A DNA stretch of 64,000 nt from Serinus canaria (GCF_022539315.1 NC_066326.1:9936601-10000600), one strand, 5' to 3'; counted from the first letter of the stretch, positions 23,969 through 38,600 are shown. A program made the numbers and translations. Notes: a model not told the origin generated them from the letters alone.

Positions 23969-26900
23969 CTCAGAGACAGGCACAGTTATAAACAAACCAC
24001 AGAACACATTGCAATGCTAGAAAACACTCCAGTGTGCCTATGGACATCTTGTTCTCTCCTTCTGTCCTTGAGGTGTCAGGTTTCCTTGTTTACAGTCTGC
24101 CTCATTCAGGATCTGGAATTCCTAAAGTGCAGCAAAACCCTATCTGTGTCTGAGGACTGATTTCCAGGAAAAGCGGAAGGGGCTCTGGGAAAGGTCTGTT
24201 CTCACGTTTTCAGTTCTCTTCAAGAATACAGGATGAAAGAGATGAAGACAACATTAAGTCCCTGGTCCTTTGTCTCTCTGTGGAGCCTGGAATGAGATCT
24301 AAAGGAAAATCCTGTGCTTGGTGCAGAGTTCCTTAAGCTCCACACACTTCCCCCTCTTTCACCCCCCATGGTTTACTGGCATGGGACATTTCACACAGAA
24401 GTGGGATTTCTGCCCCCAGGATGTCAGTCCTCCCAATGGCTTCTTTATCTTCTGAAGTGTTGTTTTAGCATGTGCTGTCACTAGCGGTCATAACCCTGCT
24501 TGTGACACCACTAACAAGAACATGGGACAGATCCAGGCTAGGTACATGCAGGGAGAACTGCATGAACGTAGTAACAGAGAGCAAATAGAGAGGAAACTGC
24601 AAACAGAACCAACAGCCTCAAGGTCACATATTCCAAAAGCATCAATGAGAGCGTTCCTAAGCCTGTCTTGTTGGGCAAGAGCAGGACCAGTGAGCATTGA
24701 TTTTATGGGGTTATCTAAATGAATGGTGGCTGGGTCTCTGGCCTGGGCTGGCTTCGAAGACCCTGCACTGTAACACGGCTGTAGGGCCTCTCCTGGCTGT
24801 GCCCCACGGGTCCCAGGACATGAGATTCCTTCTCTTTGTGGTGGGACAGGCCTGACTTACTGCACTGTGTCGGAGTTTGTGCTGGGTGAAGCCTTTGGCC
24901 TCGGGTCTCTGTGCCAGCCAGAAGGCTGATGTGCTGCCAGGCTGCAATTCCATGGCAGTCTGGATCGAGAGATCTGACTTTATTTTTTACCTGAGATCTC
25001 CCCTGCTCTGCTGTCAGCTTGGATCCAGCCTGGTGGATCAATGAGAGTTATGACACGGCACAGATTTGTTTTTCAGTGGCATTGATGAAGCAGTGTTGCA
25101 AGATCCTCAGCTCAGACTCAGAGTCTGGCTAACGCACGGTTGTGAAATTTCCAAAGGCGACAAGGGAGAAAAAAGCAAAAAGGCAAAAACCACTCTCCCC
25201 TGTGTTGCAACTCTCACTGCAATCAGTTGCAAACAATAATTCCCTCTTTGGATGCTCAGATTCATTTGAGTTGGGTCCACAGAAAGTAATTTCTATATAT
25301 ATCAGCAACATGTCTGACCTGAGGGTTAAACCAAAAAATATGCTTGCAGAAAAGTTGTGAATGCCAAATTCTGGCATGGTGGTCCAAGTTCTGCCTTTGA
25401 CTAATATAGATTGTCTCAAAATTGTGAGCATGTTGAGCAATTGTTCAGGGGAAGAGATCTTCCCCATTCTGAAGAACCTCTATAAGATAAAACACCAGCA
25501 ATAAGAACCAGAAATGGAAAGACTTGGTTAGAGAGCAACGCTGTAATGAAGATTTTTACTGTGAAATAACTCCTGAGACTGCTCTGGTGCTTCAAAGCAT
25601 TCTTCCTCATCTTCTTGGGCAGCTGTTGCTTTAGTTGCTCTGTTCCATTGATGAATGAGAGGGCTCCATTGCCCTCCATCAGTGTTTCAGCTGCTTGCTT
25701 TGACCCAAAGGGTGGACTGCTGGCTGAAACACAAAGGTGCAGTGTCTGGTTAGGTCTGATTCCCACACTGAAGCATCTCTGGTGTTAGTGGCACATGACA
25801 CAAAGTCAGAAATGTTCTAATGAGTATTCCGAGATGTTGATTGATTATGGCAGAGCAGAGGGCCCCGGTGCTGGGCTGCGAAGGGATGTACAGGCAGGGG
25901 ACATTCAGGCACTCCCTGCCTCAATAAGCCTGGCAAGAGCTGAGAAGGACTGCCTGTAAACACTCAAAATTCAGAGAAGGAGGCCAAAAGAGAAGAATCA
26001 ACACAGTTTGCAGCTGGGAGTTGAGGAAACAATAGAAAATCTCCAGGAAATTCTGCTCCATGTCTTTCTCCTTTGAAGAATGGATTTACCTGTGAATTCT
26101 GGTTCCCAGAAATCCCCCACAATATAGGCCAGGTAAAAAAATATTCTAATCCCCTCCCATCTAAAGTCATTTAATTTCTCAGTACTGTGAAATGTCCATA
26201 AAAACATTTAAGGTATTTTTAGTTTTTTTTAAATGTTGGCTACCTGCAGGATCATGTCATGTCTACCATTGCTACATGGACATTCTTTCTTAGTGGAATT
26301 TTCATTTAATTTAACTGAGATAAACTGCAAGAGGAAATGCTTATTAATGGTAGCTACACCCAAGAGAAGCCTTGTGAAGATTTTTTTATTAGGATGATTG
26401 TAAGAACAATAGGATTGTGCCATGCTGTGATGATCTAATGATCACCACTTTACTCACTGTGGAATTGCCACTGTGGGTGACCTTTCAGCAGTGGTGAAAT
26501 GTAGCACAGAGCAGGCTCCTGATTCACCTTCCCTACCTCAGTGACCTTTCCAAGGAGGAGCTAAGCTGGTCCCTCATCTGAGTCTGGAAGATCTGGTGTA
26601 AGAGCCCTTGATAGCTTTTCATGCAGTCAATGATGTTTCATATGCAGTGTATCAACCACTGAGAGCAGTGCTTAACACCTCAGGAAGTTTTCCATTTTTC
26701 CTTGACAAGTACCTTGGTCATCAGACTTCTGTTTTTGTTACTGATGCTACCTTGGACTTTGAATATCAAAACTAAAGCCAAGGGAAGGCGACTCAACATT
26801 TTCATCAGTGCAAAGCTGAGTGCCCCTGCACCATCTAGGGCAGGAGTCTGATCCATTTGTACTTCAGACACTGCTTTGAACCATAAAATCAAATGGGGTC

Positions 26901-29900
26901 ATGTAGATAGTGAGGTGCAGAGTGAGGTGTCACAATCTGGCACGTGTCTGCAGGGAAGTCCTCCAGAGGGAGGTACAATAGAAGGGTGAAGTGTTAATAG
27001 CTCCTTTGAGGTTTTATTACTCCTGTTTTACAAAGAGTGGTCATGTGCTGATGTTTTGAAATTTACTCCTGTTTTTTCTATTTCCTAGATCTGCTTTTGT
27101 GATGGCCACTCCCAGAGCAATCAACCTGGAGGAAATTCATGTCTGAACTGATGAAATTCAGTTTTATTCTCTGGTTTTCATTGGAAATTTGGAAGTTTTT
27201 CTTCCATCTGCGTTTTTCCCAAGATGTTCTGAATTAAAAATCTGTGGTTAATTCTGACTGCTTTGGCATCAGCTCTCCCGTGTCATCAGGACATATCTAG
27301 GACCAAAAAGCCACACATGAAATGTGCCAGGTAGACTTTCTGCTGCCTCATGCACACAGGTCCTTGTTTAAATTCTGAGCCACGTGTGATTTCAGTGAAC
27401 AAGGAAGTTGTGATAACACCTTAGATAGGGGCTATAGGAAAACTCATTTAAGCCAAGAAGAGCTGAGTCTGCAGCACCTTGTGCTGCTGAGACCATTCAC
27501 TAATCCCTGGTGCTGGGCTTGCTCTATTGAGTGGGTACAATGTCAGGTCAGTGTCAAGCTACTGATGATGGCTTGTGTCCACACAGGGTGAGTACACAAG
27601 TATTATATGTTCCTACATTTCCAATTTGTGTGCAAAAATGGTTTGGGACTCTCTTCTGCTTGTTGAGAGAAGGATTTTGATGAGCTCAGCCTGGTTTCTC
27701 TTTCCCCTTCCTTAAAGGATGGTCACAGAATGATATTTTAGGTCTGGAAAGAGAACCTTTTAAACTTCCCATGTCAGCTGTAGACTCTAGCCTGCACAGA
27801 GTGAACAGTGTCAGCAAGAGAGTATGAGGTCTGGGGTTATGAAAACAGCCACTCAACACCAATGAGTCCAACAGTGGACCTCAGGAAAGCTCTGTGGTCC
27901 TACAGAGACAGAGCTGACATGCCTCCACACCAAAGCACAGAAGCTGCCAGGGGCAGAAACAGCACATTTTTTGATGCATGAAGACTCCACATTATGACAA
28001 AGTTCCCAAAACAAGGGAAAAATAAAGTGTTTCAAAATGTGAGCCCAAAGGAAAAGCAAATTGATGTCTAACAAAAGACTTATTTTCTTCTCCATGGAGA
28101 GGTATCTGCCACTTACTCGAGCTGGCAAGGCAGGGTCTCAAAAGGCAATTTAACCAAGTTGCACAAGGCCTTGGCCGGGTGGCTGTAGAAATATAGGGCC
28201 TCTTATCTGAATAAGAGCTGGCCACAGCTGTTGTGGATCTTGAAGGAATTATTTCTGTGCCTGTCAAACATCTGCTTTGTAAGCAAACAAACGGCTGAGG
28301 CACTAGAGGTGCACATGACATGCTGCAGCTCATGGGGCAGAGCCAGCAGGCAGTAAATGGAAACTTTTTTTCCCCTGGCATCAGAAATATGATTTCCCAT
28401 GAGTGTCTCAGATGGACAGATAGGCCCTAAACCCTCTGTGTTATACAGACCTGTGTCTTGTCTTGGGAGAAGAGCCAGTGTGGTCCAAGCACTGATCTCA
28501 GTGTCTGCTAAGATATAAATCATCTACAGCTGTCAGGAACATTCTGACATATAGCCTACAGAACTACATTTATTTGCTTTCTCACCACCCAGGAATTATT
28601 CCATATAAACATGTGTCGACCCCAAAAGGCTGATGCTAAAAACCAGGATGTACATTGGAGCCCCTTGACATTAAATATCTTCTTTCTCTCCTGTTGTTCC
28701 TCCCTTAGTCATCACTATATTCTTCTTCTACAAAACAGTCACAGTGCATCCTCTGTTAACCACAGCAGCTGCTGCCTTTCTGTATCTCTGGTAGTCTCCC
28801 CATTACCAGAACTCCCACACTACACAATAAATACCCTCTGAGAGCCTGGCCACGGGGACTGGGAGATGACTGTGCCCTGGGTGACCAGACCCCTTGTGCT
28901 CCCCTGTGTGTTTTTAGGCTGCCACCAGTCCCATAAAACCCCACAAGTGCCTATTGCTGTGTTTCTTTGCATGTGCAACGTGAACCTGGGTCTGGAACGT
29001 GCACCTTCACTCTCCCAAAATGTAGATGCTGTGGGAGAACCCAGTCCAAACACAAGGACTGGCCACCACATGAGGATACTGATTTTGTGTTTTCTTCACT
29101 CAAAACTTTCCTTCTTTGTGCTCTACCAAAACCCACTAGCACTTCAAGAGGAGGATGGTGAATGTGAATAGATGAACAACCAGATGAATGAATGTAACAG
29201 GTTGACCTGAGGTCTCTCTCCTCCGTTTTTCCCCTGGCAGACTTCCAAGTGTTCCTGCAGTGTGTTCCTGAGCTGTTTATCCACGACTTTTTGAAAATAT
29301 CCTAGTTCAGTGTGACACAACTCCATATTTTCTTTATATGTATAATCAAATGCAAACAATTAAGATTGCCTAACTGAGCTCTGTGCCAACAGGTAACTGG
29401 AGTTCAAAGGGCCTTTTACGCAGTTAACACGTTGGACAGCATTTCTTCCACACCCTTCAAACAAAGTTATGGTGTAACATCTAGCAGAACTTTCCTGTCA
29501 AAATCTCCAGTTCTAAGCTGAGCTCTCAGGGCAACTGCCTGATCCCCCAGGTGGTGAAGAACACCTCTAGGCCGAGCAGAAGATCAGTGCATGACTGAAG
29601 AGTTGGGAATGGATCCATTGCAGGCTCCATGCAAGGCACAAAGCTATTGCCAGTTCTCTGCTGTCAGCTGGAAGCTAACAAAGCAGTATCACCTTGCAAT
29701 GAAGACAATCTTATCAAAGACTTCCAACTAATTTCCATTCCAGTCATGTTGCTGTAATTTTTATCTCGTTGTTCTCAATGACACTGGGCAGAGGAGGTGT
29801 TAATATAAAGGAAGAATGTGTTTCTAGTCACAGCTTAACACCACAGGCAGAGAGAGTTGGGCTTGGTTATGAGCTTTGCCATGGACCTGGGTTGATTAGC

Positions 29901-32900
29901 ATACCTTTGACTCATGGCTTTTAAACTGCAATGTGGTGTGAGCAGTCACACTTAACTGAGAATTTTAAATCATTACTATATTTGAAGTTCTTTTTCTGGA
30001 AGATGCAGGGATGGGTGGCTTGGCTACTCTTGTCCTAGGAGAGATCCCCTCCAAGTGTCTGCTCAGACACTGCATTTCAAAGATTTGCAAAGTCAAGTTT
30101 GTGCTCATCATTCGCATGGGTAGCTGGGTTTAGCTTAGCTGGGGCTGGAGGTGGTGCTTGGCCAGACTTGTGTGAATGGAATCTCAATCTTCAAAGAAAG
30201 GAGAGCAGCAGGGAAGGGACTCTGCCAAGATTGGCTGTGAGATGTGGGGCCTTTCAGCTCCCAGGTTCAAATCCAACAAAGTTAATAGAAATCAGATGGT
30301 TTTCTTGCCATCTGGCAGCCAGTTGGGAGCTTGTGTGTATTCTATAGGTGAATTTTATTATTAAGTTACAGGATAAATGACTTCATCAGCTGTAAGGACA
30401 GGCTGGGAATGGTGAAGAAAACTGAATAAACTGCATCAACATAGGGCAGTGGTGTGGTACTTTAAAGGAGTGATGTGTGGGAGGAATGAACTAAGTCTTA
30501 GTCTTATAGCTTCCTTTTTTCTTAGCCTTATAGCAGAGGAGGACAGACTTTACAACACCAAGGCTTCCTCCTGGGAAACTGAGAAGGTCAGAGCCTTCAG
30601 TCAACCCTGTGGTCCTTTCCATGAAACTGATGATTCAGATGCATCAGGGAAACTCAGAGCCCTAACCATGCATTTTCCTTGGTTTGAGAAGGCAGGTTAA
30701 CCTCCCCATTAAACAAAGCTTCATTTATTCTTCATACTCACAGTAAAGATGGATGTGAACTCAGGGGAGAGGCAGAGGCAGTTTTACAGGATGGCCAGAG
30801 AAATCACACAGTGGCTTGTGGCTGTGCAGAGATCCTATAAAAACTGCATTAATGGTGCGCTCTGGCCTCAGATCACCTCATACTTTTCAAAGCAGTGCAG
30901 TACTTCAGCTGGTGGCCATTTCACAGTAGCCCATGGCTTCTTCTGTACTGCAAGAATACAAGCCTTGTAATGCCTGAAGTACTCTGCTAAGTTGAAAACA
31001 CATCCCAAGACACTTTATAATTGACCAGGACGAGAAAGGGGCTTCCAAATTTCTGCCCATCCCCTTCTCAGCCCTGGGCAAAGCTGTCATTTTCCCCCAG
31101 GCTGCAGAGCCTCCTTGTCAAAAGTGCTGAGGGACTGGTGTACTTCTCTCAGGGAGTCAATTAACAGCCCTGGGCAGGACACTGGGAGGAGGGTAACTCT
31201 TTTCTAGCAATCTCTCACTTTCCTTCTCCCCTTGAGAGAGCTGAGGGATGGTGGCTGCAGCTGTCAGGGGCTGTGGCTGTCTGAAAGCACCCATGTGCCC
31301 AGGGACAGCAGTTCAGGTGATGAGCTTTGGGGCTGGGCAGGAGGACTGTGAGCCCCCTGGCCAGCAGGGGTGGGTGGGCTCAGTTTGCAGAGTGTTTAAA
31401 ACAGCTGTGGTAAATTGCCTTTACTCTGGGAATGAGCAGCTTGCCTGCTCTGGGACTGGGAAACACTGGCCTTGTCCCTTCATCCCAAAAGGAGAGGAGC
31501 AGGAGGAGAGCTCTGCCTGTGTGGAGCTGGCAGAGGAAGGCCCAGGGCAGCAGGTGGGGAAGGCTCTCTGGGTTAATTTATCTCAGTGTTATCTCCCTGG
31601 TGCAGACCCTGCCCACAGCATGTGTTTGGGAGCAGCTTGTTTCACCCTCTGGGTGTCTTTGCAGAGCTGGATTGGGCCAGCTGAGTGGAGCTCCTGGCAT
31701 GTATTCCTGTGATGTTAGTTTGTTCTTTTTTTATTTGCATTTGCTTTGTCCATCTTAGTTTCCTGTTTGTCTCCACTTACCTGGAAACTTGTAACTCCTC
31801 TTTTTGTTGTACAACAGCTCCTTTTCCATGGGAGAACATTCACATTGCTGTCTGGCTGGAACTGAAGTACCAAGAGGTTGTTTGGTACAACTGATGGCAA
31901 GAGAAAGGCTTGGCTGTCTCAGCACAGTATTGGAGGAGCTTTTCTTGCTCCACGTTGGGTTTATGAATCTCTTTACATTTCACAGGGGTTGGAGGAGCAG
32001 AATTTGGCTGATGCAGCTGGCATGGTTCTTCCACATGAAATTTTATGGTTGGGAGAAAATTTCTGGGCATTTTCAGTTGGAACTGCATGTCCCAAGCCAA
32101 GGCTGGGGCTTCTGCAGTTGTTAAACGGAAAAAAATAAAAAGACAGAGCTTTTGCATGACATGAAGCAGTAATTCATGGCTAGTGTCCCAGATTAAAAAA
32201 AGAAAACAGCAGCACCACCACCCCGCAAAACTGCTGCCATCCACATTCAGTATTGGTAAATAAGATTTAATCTTGTGATTGTGTAACTGAGGAAACTGAG
32301 GCAGGGAGTGACCAAGGAATCATTGAGAGAGCTTAGAATGTCATCTAAGGGTTCAGGGTGGGACTTTTGACTAGAACTGATGATTTTGGGTGTCTCAGTG
32401 CAAGACCTCTAATAGAATCTGGTGTGTGTTTTCCTGGGTTTTATTTGTTTGTTGTTTTGTTTTCTTGCATCAGCCCTGTCTGTGTACCCCATCTTGTTCC
32501 CTTTCTGCACTGCAGGTGTGCCCTCCTGTCTGTGAGGTATATGGTGCCTTTGAAGTGCACAATTCCAGGTGCTGTAGAAGTGAATTGTCTGAATAATATA
32601 TGTATTTGAAAAATTCATACCTTGCAAGAAAGAAAAATCCTTACCTTGCACCCACCTTCTTCCTTCAGTAAGAAAAACTACCTTCAGGAAGTATCTCCAC
32701 CTAAAAGTACCCTAAAGCTAGAGGCTGAGCCAGGGAAACCTACTTAGCTTTTGTCTGCTGTAGTGCACAGGTGAGAATGGGCTGCCAAGGACGTGACTTG
32801 CTCTTTCTAAAATATACAAGCCTTGTGCAAGGAGCAGCAGATGTAGCTCCAAACCTGCCAGAACGCATCTTCCTCCGTGTGAGTGCTGCGTGCTGCTGAA

Positions 32901-34724
32901 ACTGGGTCTCACTTTAAGGCAGGAGCAGATGGGACTGTGAGAGGGACAAAGAGAAGTAAACCCCGGCGTGTTTGGCATGTTAATGGGGGCTCTGAGAGCT
33001 CTAAAGGGGCTATCCCAGAGGCTGTGCTGCTTAGCAGTTCTGGCTTGCCACAGGTAATAAAAGTCTGCACTCATGAAGAACTCAACGTACAAGTTTATTA
33101 AAACACGAGTAGTCTGTTGTCTTTCTCGAGGAAAATTTCTTGTCCTCTTTCATCACACTTTATAGAGCATGTTGAGACACAATGGAGAACACTGCTGCTC
33201 TTGTTCAGAAGCAGGGAGTGTTCCTGTGAATGGGAAAGCTCCATTTGAATTAATCATGGCTGATTAGGCATCTAATAGGCTCTGCAGCTCTTTGGATCTG
33301 AGGTCTGCAGCAATAGCTGATGCAAAAGTTGTGTGTGACAGTGAGTAAGAGCATAGGTGCAGCTCTCTCTAGTCATGCACAGGGGTTTTGTTTCCACGGC
33401 CTTGCAATTTCATACTTTGACCAGGTTATGTCTCACAGCTGTCTGCATCATCACTTATTCTTTCCCTCAAAAATGGGGTTAGTCAGCATTATTTGGCTTT
33501 TTCTGGGAATTGCAGTAAGCTATGGAGTTGTCAGGAGTGTGTCTGTCTAGAAATAATAACAGTAAAATCATCACCCAGAAGGAAAAATTGAAATTCACAG
33601 GATTTTTTGTGTGTGTGCTTGCTTTTATGAGCAAAGAACAGATGCATTAAATAAATTAACCAGACACTGTTGGGAACATGCTAAGTGAAATCTGTGTTTG
33701 CCCTGTGTGTATTTGTCTGGGTGATTTGAACTGATGGGAGAAGAGAACACTGAGCCACTGCTTTGCTGAAGTCTCCCAAGGCCTGTTTCAGATCTAGGCC
33801 TGCTTAGCAATCTATTCAGCCCCTCCTCTGGGGAGTTCCATGAAAGAAAAAGAACTTTTTTTCTGCTGGCCATCTCTCTTTATGCTGCTCCGTGTACTTA
33901 TTGTGAGGAAGAAAGATGATCTTGTCTCACATCTAAATATCTATTTCAAAGTGAAGTAAAGAGCATGAGATGTCTTTTTGTTCAGCATTTGTACACCTCC
34001 TGCTCAGCAGGATTGCTTATGATTGAGATCCTTGATCTCTATATCAGTACAGAAAGCCAGTAAAATAAGCTGCTACCTGGGGCAGGAAAAATTCCTACAT
34101 CTGACCAATGCAAAAAAGCAAAGCTCTTCAAATGCCAAATAGACCATCTGTTAATGTGCTATGCCAAGTTTCTGGAAGACCATCAATGCAACTCAGATTG
34201 TAAAACTGTCTAAAACATTGAATAGATAATTATTTGTGATAGGGAACTTTTAAGTTGTGAGTGAAGCTGTAAAAGGTCCTGCCCTGGAAGTCACAGTATC
34301 TGGGAAGGGAGCAATCAAACAGCAGTTCAGCTGAGTCCCCTGACTCCTGGTGATGCTGCTGGACATGTCACAGGGCCAGGCACTTGTGGAGAGGCAGCTG
34401 CATTTCAAAAGTCTGTGCAGGCTAGAATGTTCTACTCAACCGTTCTATTCATGTTCTTGGAGAGAAACTCTCATGAAAGTACCTCAACTGAGACTCACTT
34501 GAGCACGGTGAGTCTGCTGTAGTGATTCATACACAGGAAGGCACAGATCCTTGATCCCCTCTGAGCACTTGTTTGCATCCTGGTGGCTTTTAAAAATGAA
34601 TAGACTATGAGGTGCTAAAAGCTTAGCCCAGCTGAGTGGGTGGAGGAAAGGGGATATTGCTAAATGAATGCTGTGCTATTTATTGCTCAGTGGATGCCTC
34701 CCAGATTGTGCAAAACAAGTCTTA

Positions 34725-34754
34725 TTTTTTTTTCTTTCTTTCTTTCTTTTTTTC
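34725..34754 (+). repeat. T-run with (TTTC)n microsatellite
   Basis: A run of nine T leads into four to five TTTC units and a second T-run. This is a simple pyrimidine repeat, with no element body recognised beside it. Confidence 0.85.
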
Positions 34755-35423
34755 ATCAAGGCTGTTTCTGGTAGGTAAGATGCACCAGGATAAGTTTGGG
34801 CCTAAACACAGTGAGAAGGTGGCCACAGCACCTGCTGAAAATTGCTGCTCCAATATGTGAGCTGGGATTAGGAATGCTCTAGGCTGGTGCTCTCCATCTG
34901 AATGCTTGTCCTTCCCTAGTTCTCCTTTGGTGTGGTTAGGAGCTTAACCCTTTGGCAGCAGAGTCTGTCTCAAGGACTTGCAGGTAAATTGTGCAAGATC
35001 CTGGCACTGAGTGTGTGGTGTGTGCTGCCACAGCTGGGGAGCTGCTGTAGGAAAGGGTCAGGGGACCCTCTGCAGGACTGAGGAAGATGCCAGCGTAGAA
35101 GCCCAGCCTGTATTGCCAAATTCCTCTCCCCAGTGACTCCTGGGGTGCTGGAGCAGTGTATCTATAGGAGCACAGATCTTCAGATCTGTTTTCCTTATAA
35201 TGGGTTATGTCAAACCACAAGTCTTCAAATTATGCAGGGGAGCAATTTTCCCAAACTTCATGCTTCTGTTTCCCTGCACACATCAAGGGGAGGTGAATGG
35301 CAGGAAACAAAACATGTTTAACTTCATGGGGACCACAGCAAGACAGATGGCTGCTGATGGCTCACTGGCTGCAGGCCTGAGAATGCCAGCTTCTGGGTGC
35401 AGATGAGAACTGAGAAAGTGCTC

Positions 35424-35439
35424 AATTAATTAATTAATC
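35424..35439. repeat. (AATT)n short tandem repeat
   Basis: AATTAATTAATTAATC lies a few bases before the 5' edge of the plus-strand CR1 fragment. The AATT unit is self-complementary. It may be part of the pre-integration target or simply a coincidental short repeat. Confidence 0.7.
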
Positions 35440-35446
35440 AATCAGA

Positions 35447-35695
35447 ACCAGAGGACACAGTCTCAAGCTATGTCAGGGAAGATATAGGTTGGATATTAGG
35501 AAGAACTTTTTCACTGAAAGAATAATCAAGTACTGGAATGCTCTTCCCAGGGAGGTGGTAGAGTCACCATCCCTGGATGTGTTTAAAAAAAGACTGGACA
35601 TGGCACTTGGTGCTCTAGTCCAGTTGGGGTGTTAGGGCATAGGTTGGACTCCATGATCTTAGAGGTCTCTTCCAACCTCATTATTCTGTGATCTC
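35447..35695 (+). mobile_element. CR1 LINE, 5'-truncated 3'-end fragment
   Basis: This is the classic 3' end of an avian CR1 retrotransposon. It contains GGTTGGATATTAGGAAGAAC, a TTTTTCACTGAAAG block, 'TCAAGTACTGGAATG', 'CCCAGGGAGGTGGTAGAGTC', 'ACCATCCCTGGATGTGTTTA', 'GGTTGGACTCCATGATCTTA' and a terminal 'TTCCAACCTCATTATTCTGTG'-like end. Only about 250 bp remain, as expected from CR1's usual severe 5' truncation. No ORF2 coding sequence is left. CR1 insertions lack clear target-site duplications and I see none. The wording resembles the CR1-F/J-like group, but the subfamily is not certain. Confidence 0.92.
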
Positions 35696-38600
35696 TCTGG
35701 AGGCACGAGCTGCTGGTGCTCCTGCTCACTGGTGAGCTGCTGTGGGATCTCCCCTGGGGTTGTGAATGTGTGCTGTCTCTGAAGGTGCCTGGACAAGAGT
35801 GATTGTTCTCCATACAAACACCTTCCCTCTCAGGCAAACAAAACAATTTGTGCTCAGAAGAGTATTTGCAGTTCTCCCCTTTTGTAATTCATTTTTCAAA
35901 ATGCTGTTGCCATTCAGCTGTGGAGAAGAAATAATGCCATCCACCCACAAAGAAAGGGCAGCAAAGGCTCCACGATCTCTTCAGACAAAAAATTGTTTGT
36001 TCAAAAGGTTTGGCAGCTGCTTTCAAATATCAAGGATCTTCACAAAAGCATGGAATGGGTGATAATTGGTGTGAGGTGTTTGGTTGGGTTTTTTCAGCCT
36101 GTTTCCCTTGTACCTCTTGACCTGCCTTGGTGCTGTACCCTGCCCTTAATGTGCACATCTCTAAAAGACAGGGCCAGGGCACATGAACAGTGTGTGCTGG
36201 GTGGGACAAGTAAGGGGAATGTTTTCTTGCAAGGCAAAGAGGGTGCTGGTAGATGTTGCCTTTGATCTGTTCCTCTTATGCCACTGTAGATGAAATGTTC
36301 TGATTTCTCCTGGATATGGCAGTGGGTGAAGGACTCACCAGATTTCCTGTATTAATTTATTTGGGCTGTGTACAGCACTAGACAGCAACACCAGCATGGT
36401 AAGGCAGGTCCAGAAAGCTCATCACAGATCAGCAAGGGGACACAGAAAGCTGATCACAGATCAGTAAGGGGACAGCACAGACCCATCTCCATGCTGCTGT
36501 CTGCATCACTGCAGTGAGCACGTGTGGTCTGAATTCCTGGGTGCAGCTCTGCAGGTAAAGTTCCTCCCAGCAAAGTCTTTCCTTCTGGTGCACCCATCCT
36601 TTCCAAACACCTTGTGCATATAATCCCTTGCTGCTTTTTTTCCTAAATAAAATGAGCAAATTTCCTGCTAACTGTAGCAAAATCCAGCAAGACTTTTCCA
36701 AAATTCTCTCTCTCCTTGGCTTTTATTCATGGCATTTCTAATTTGTCCACAGGGAACTGTAAACTGAGCTGGACCTAATTCATTAGGTGCAACCCTTTAA
36801 ATTGTTACTTGCTGCTGAAGTCCCAGCACTGCTGGGAAGCACAGTTTTGAATGACAGAAGGTTTTGAGCTGGGTTTAGTACAGAAACAAATTTCACATGG
36901 AGATGGGAAGAGAATATATTGTCTGATTTTTGTGCTTCAGAAGCAAAATAGCTACATACAGCTTGAAGGTTGTTGGAAGACGCTGCATTATTTTATTTTA
37001 TAGCAGTTTATTCTGTTGTGTCCTACTGTGAGGGACAGATTGTTAACCAGAGAGTTGGGAGTTTTGCAGCTGGGAGTGGATTCAGCCCACTCTGGTTGTT
37101 AAAGGTGACAGACACCAGCTGGTAAAGTCTCTTCTGGAAGGACTGGTGGTCTCCCATGGGAGATGTGGATGTGGTGTCTCCTTCCTGCTGAGCACAGCTG
37201 GTGGGAGTTCAGGGCTTTCTGCTAGTCCCACTTCACTGGAGACCTTCCTGCACTACTACAAAGTAAGAGCAGGCAGGTGCAGGAGCAGTGTGCTCCATCC
37301 TGGGAAAATCTCCCTGTGCAGCCTGGGCCAGCTGAGAAAAGGCTCCTCCATGGCCAGGTGAGGGGCTGGGTTCCTCACAGAGCCAAGGATTTCCCTTGGA
37401 GCTTGGGCAAGCAGGCAAGTTTCTGCAGAACCTGAGCATGCATCAGGAGCTGTAGATCTTTTCCAGGGAATTTGCTTTTCATAGTGAATTCTTGTGGTCT
37501 TTTCCCTAAGCTGCTGTACTCCCTGGCTTTAGGTAAAGAAGATGTTTCAGATTAATACCCATAAAATAGCCACAGGTATAGTAAACCTTTGTGTACCTGA
37601 AGTACAGGAATGCTGATTTCTTTCTTCCAACTTAGTACAGAGAATCAGCCAAAGGGGGAATGAAATACAACATACAATGACCAAAAAAAAGGTTGTTGAA
37701 ATAGAATTATGGCCCATGCTTATTTTCCCTATCTCCCCTCCAAATTCTGAAGATTGAAACGGAGACCTTTTGAAGACAAGAAAGCTTTAACCCCCAAACT
37801 GAATTCCTAATCTGTGGAGAATTACATTCTGAGTAATATTCAGTGTACACAATTCCAAGTCCAAATCTTTGCTGGTATAAATTATCACAAGTCCAGTAAC
37901 TGATGGAGACCCAATTCAGATTTTTATGCATCTGCCTTCTGCTCCATTTACACATTGCTGTACCTCAGTTTTAGCAGATCTGTGACTGCCAAGTGACAGA
38001 GAGAAAGAAGTCAAATGATAGAGGGATGGTTCTGTAGAGGCTAATGAGTGCTGGGCATCAGAGGCTTCTCTGACTCTTTCAAAAATCACACTTATTTTGT
38101 AGCATCTATCATTATGCAATGCATTCTTTTCAGCCCTTATAAACATTTAAGGGTCTATAAATTACTCTACAGGACACAGTAATATATTGCCTGCACCAGA
38201 AATTACACAGCAAACTGCTGATGGAATTAGAGTGGAATTCTCTGTACTGTGTGTGCTGTGGAGTGCTGTCTAATCTACAATAAATCATTTAATGCTTCTG
38301 TTTAGCAACACCTGATTGAGCAATAAGGTTCAAAGCAGCACATGATGAGATCATTTTATGTGTGATTTAAAACCCTCTAAAGCTATAAGGCAAAGTAGGT
38401 GTCTTATATTTAGAGTGACCTGAGTCACTCTAAGTAATGCTGAGTACCCACATTCCAGAGTTCCAGTCACATTGTAGAGGTTACTGAATCAGGACTTGTC
38501 TGTGGATACCTTTGTCTGTTTGAGTAATTGCACTGAAGTTAACAACACTTGTTAATAGGATGCATCTTCTGGGAATTGGGTCAGATCAGGCCTTGTAGGA

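Larger units (their letters stand above)
18088..35423. other. Long single-copy stretch without a recognised gene
   Basis: I recognised no exon I would defend in these 17 kb. It holds short CA/TG-rich patches (19217-19262 and about 23945-23968) and a 326-codon open frame on the minus strand at 19426-20406. A candidate minus-strand exon lies at 28117-28271 (see findings). An AT-rich block at about 22200-22345 resembles conserved non-coding DNA. A short TTTC microsatellite lies at 34725-34754. Interspersed repeats are strikingly rare, as is usual in bird genomes. Confidence 0.45.

Noticed and set aside
30537..30694. Plus-strand segment after TTTTTTCTTAGCCTTATAGCAG, open for about 50 codons
   Set aside because: The acceptor is good, but the segment ends at a poor GTTAAC donor or a stop with no polyadenylation context, so there is no consistent exon model.
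37200..37261. Plus-strand exon ending CACTACTACAAA|GTAAGAG
   Set aside because: The only acceptor (GAGCACAG) lacks a pyrimidine tract and the translation is compositionally ordinary.
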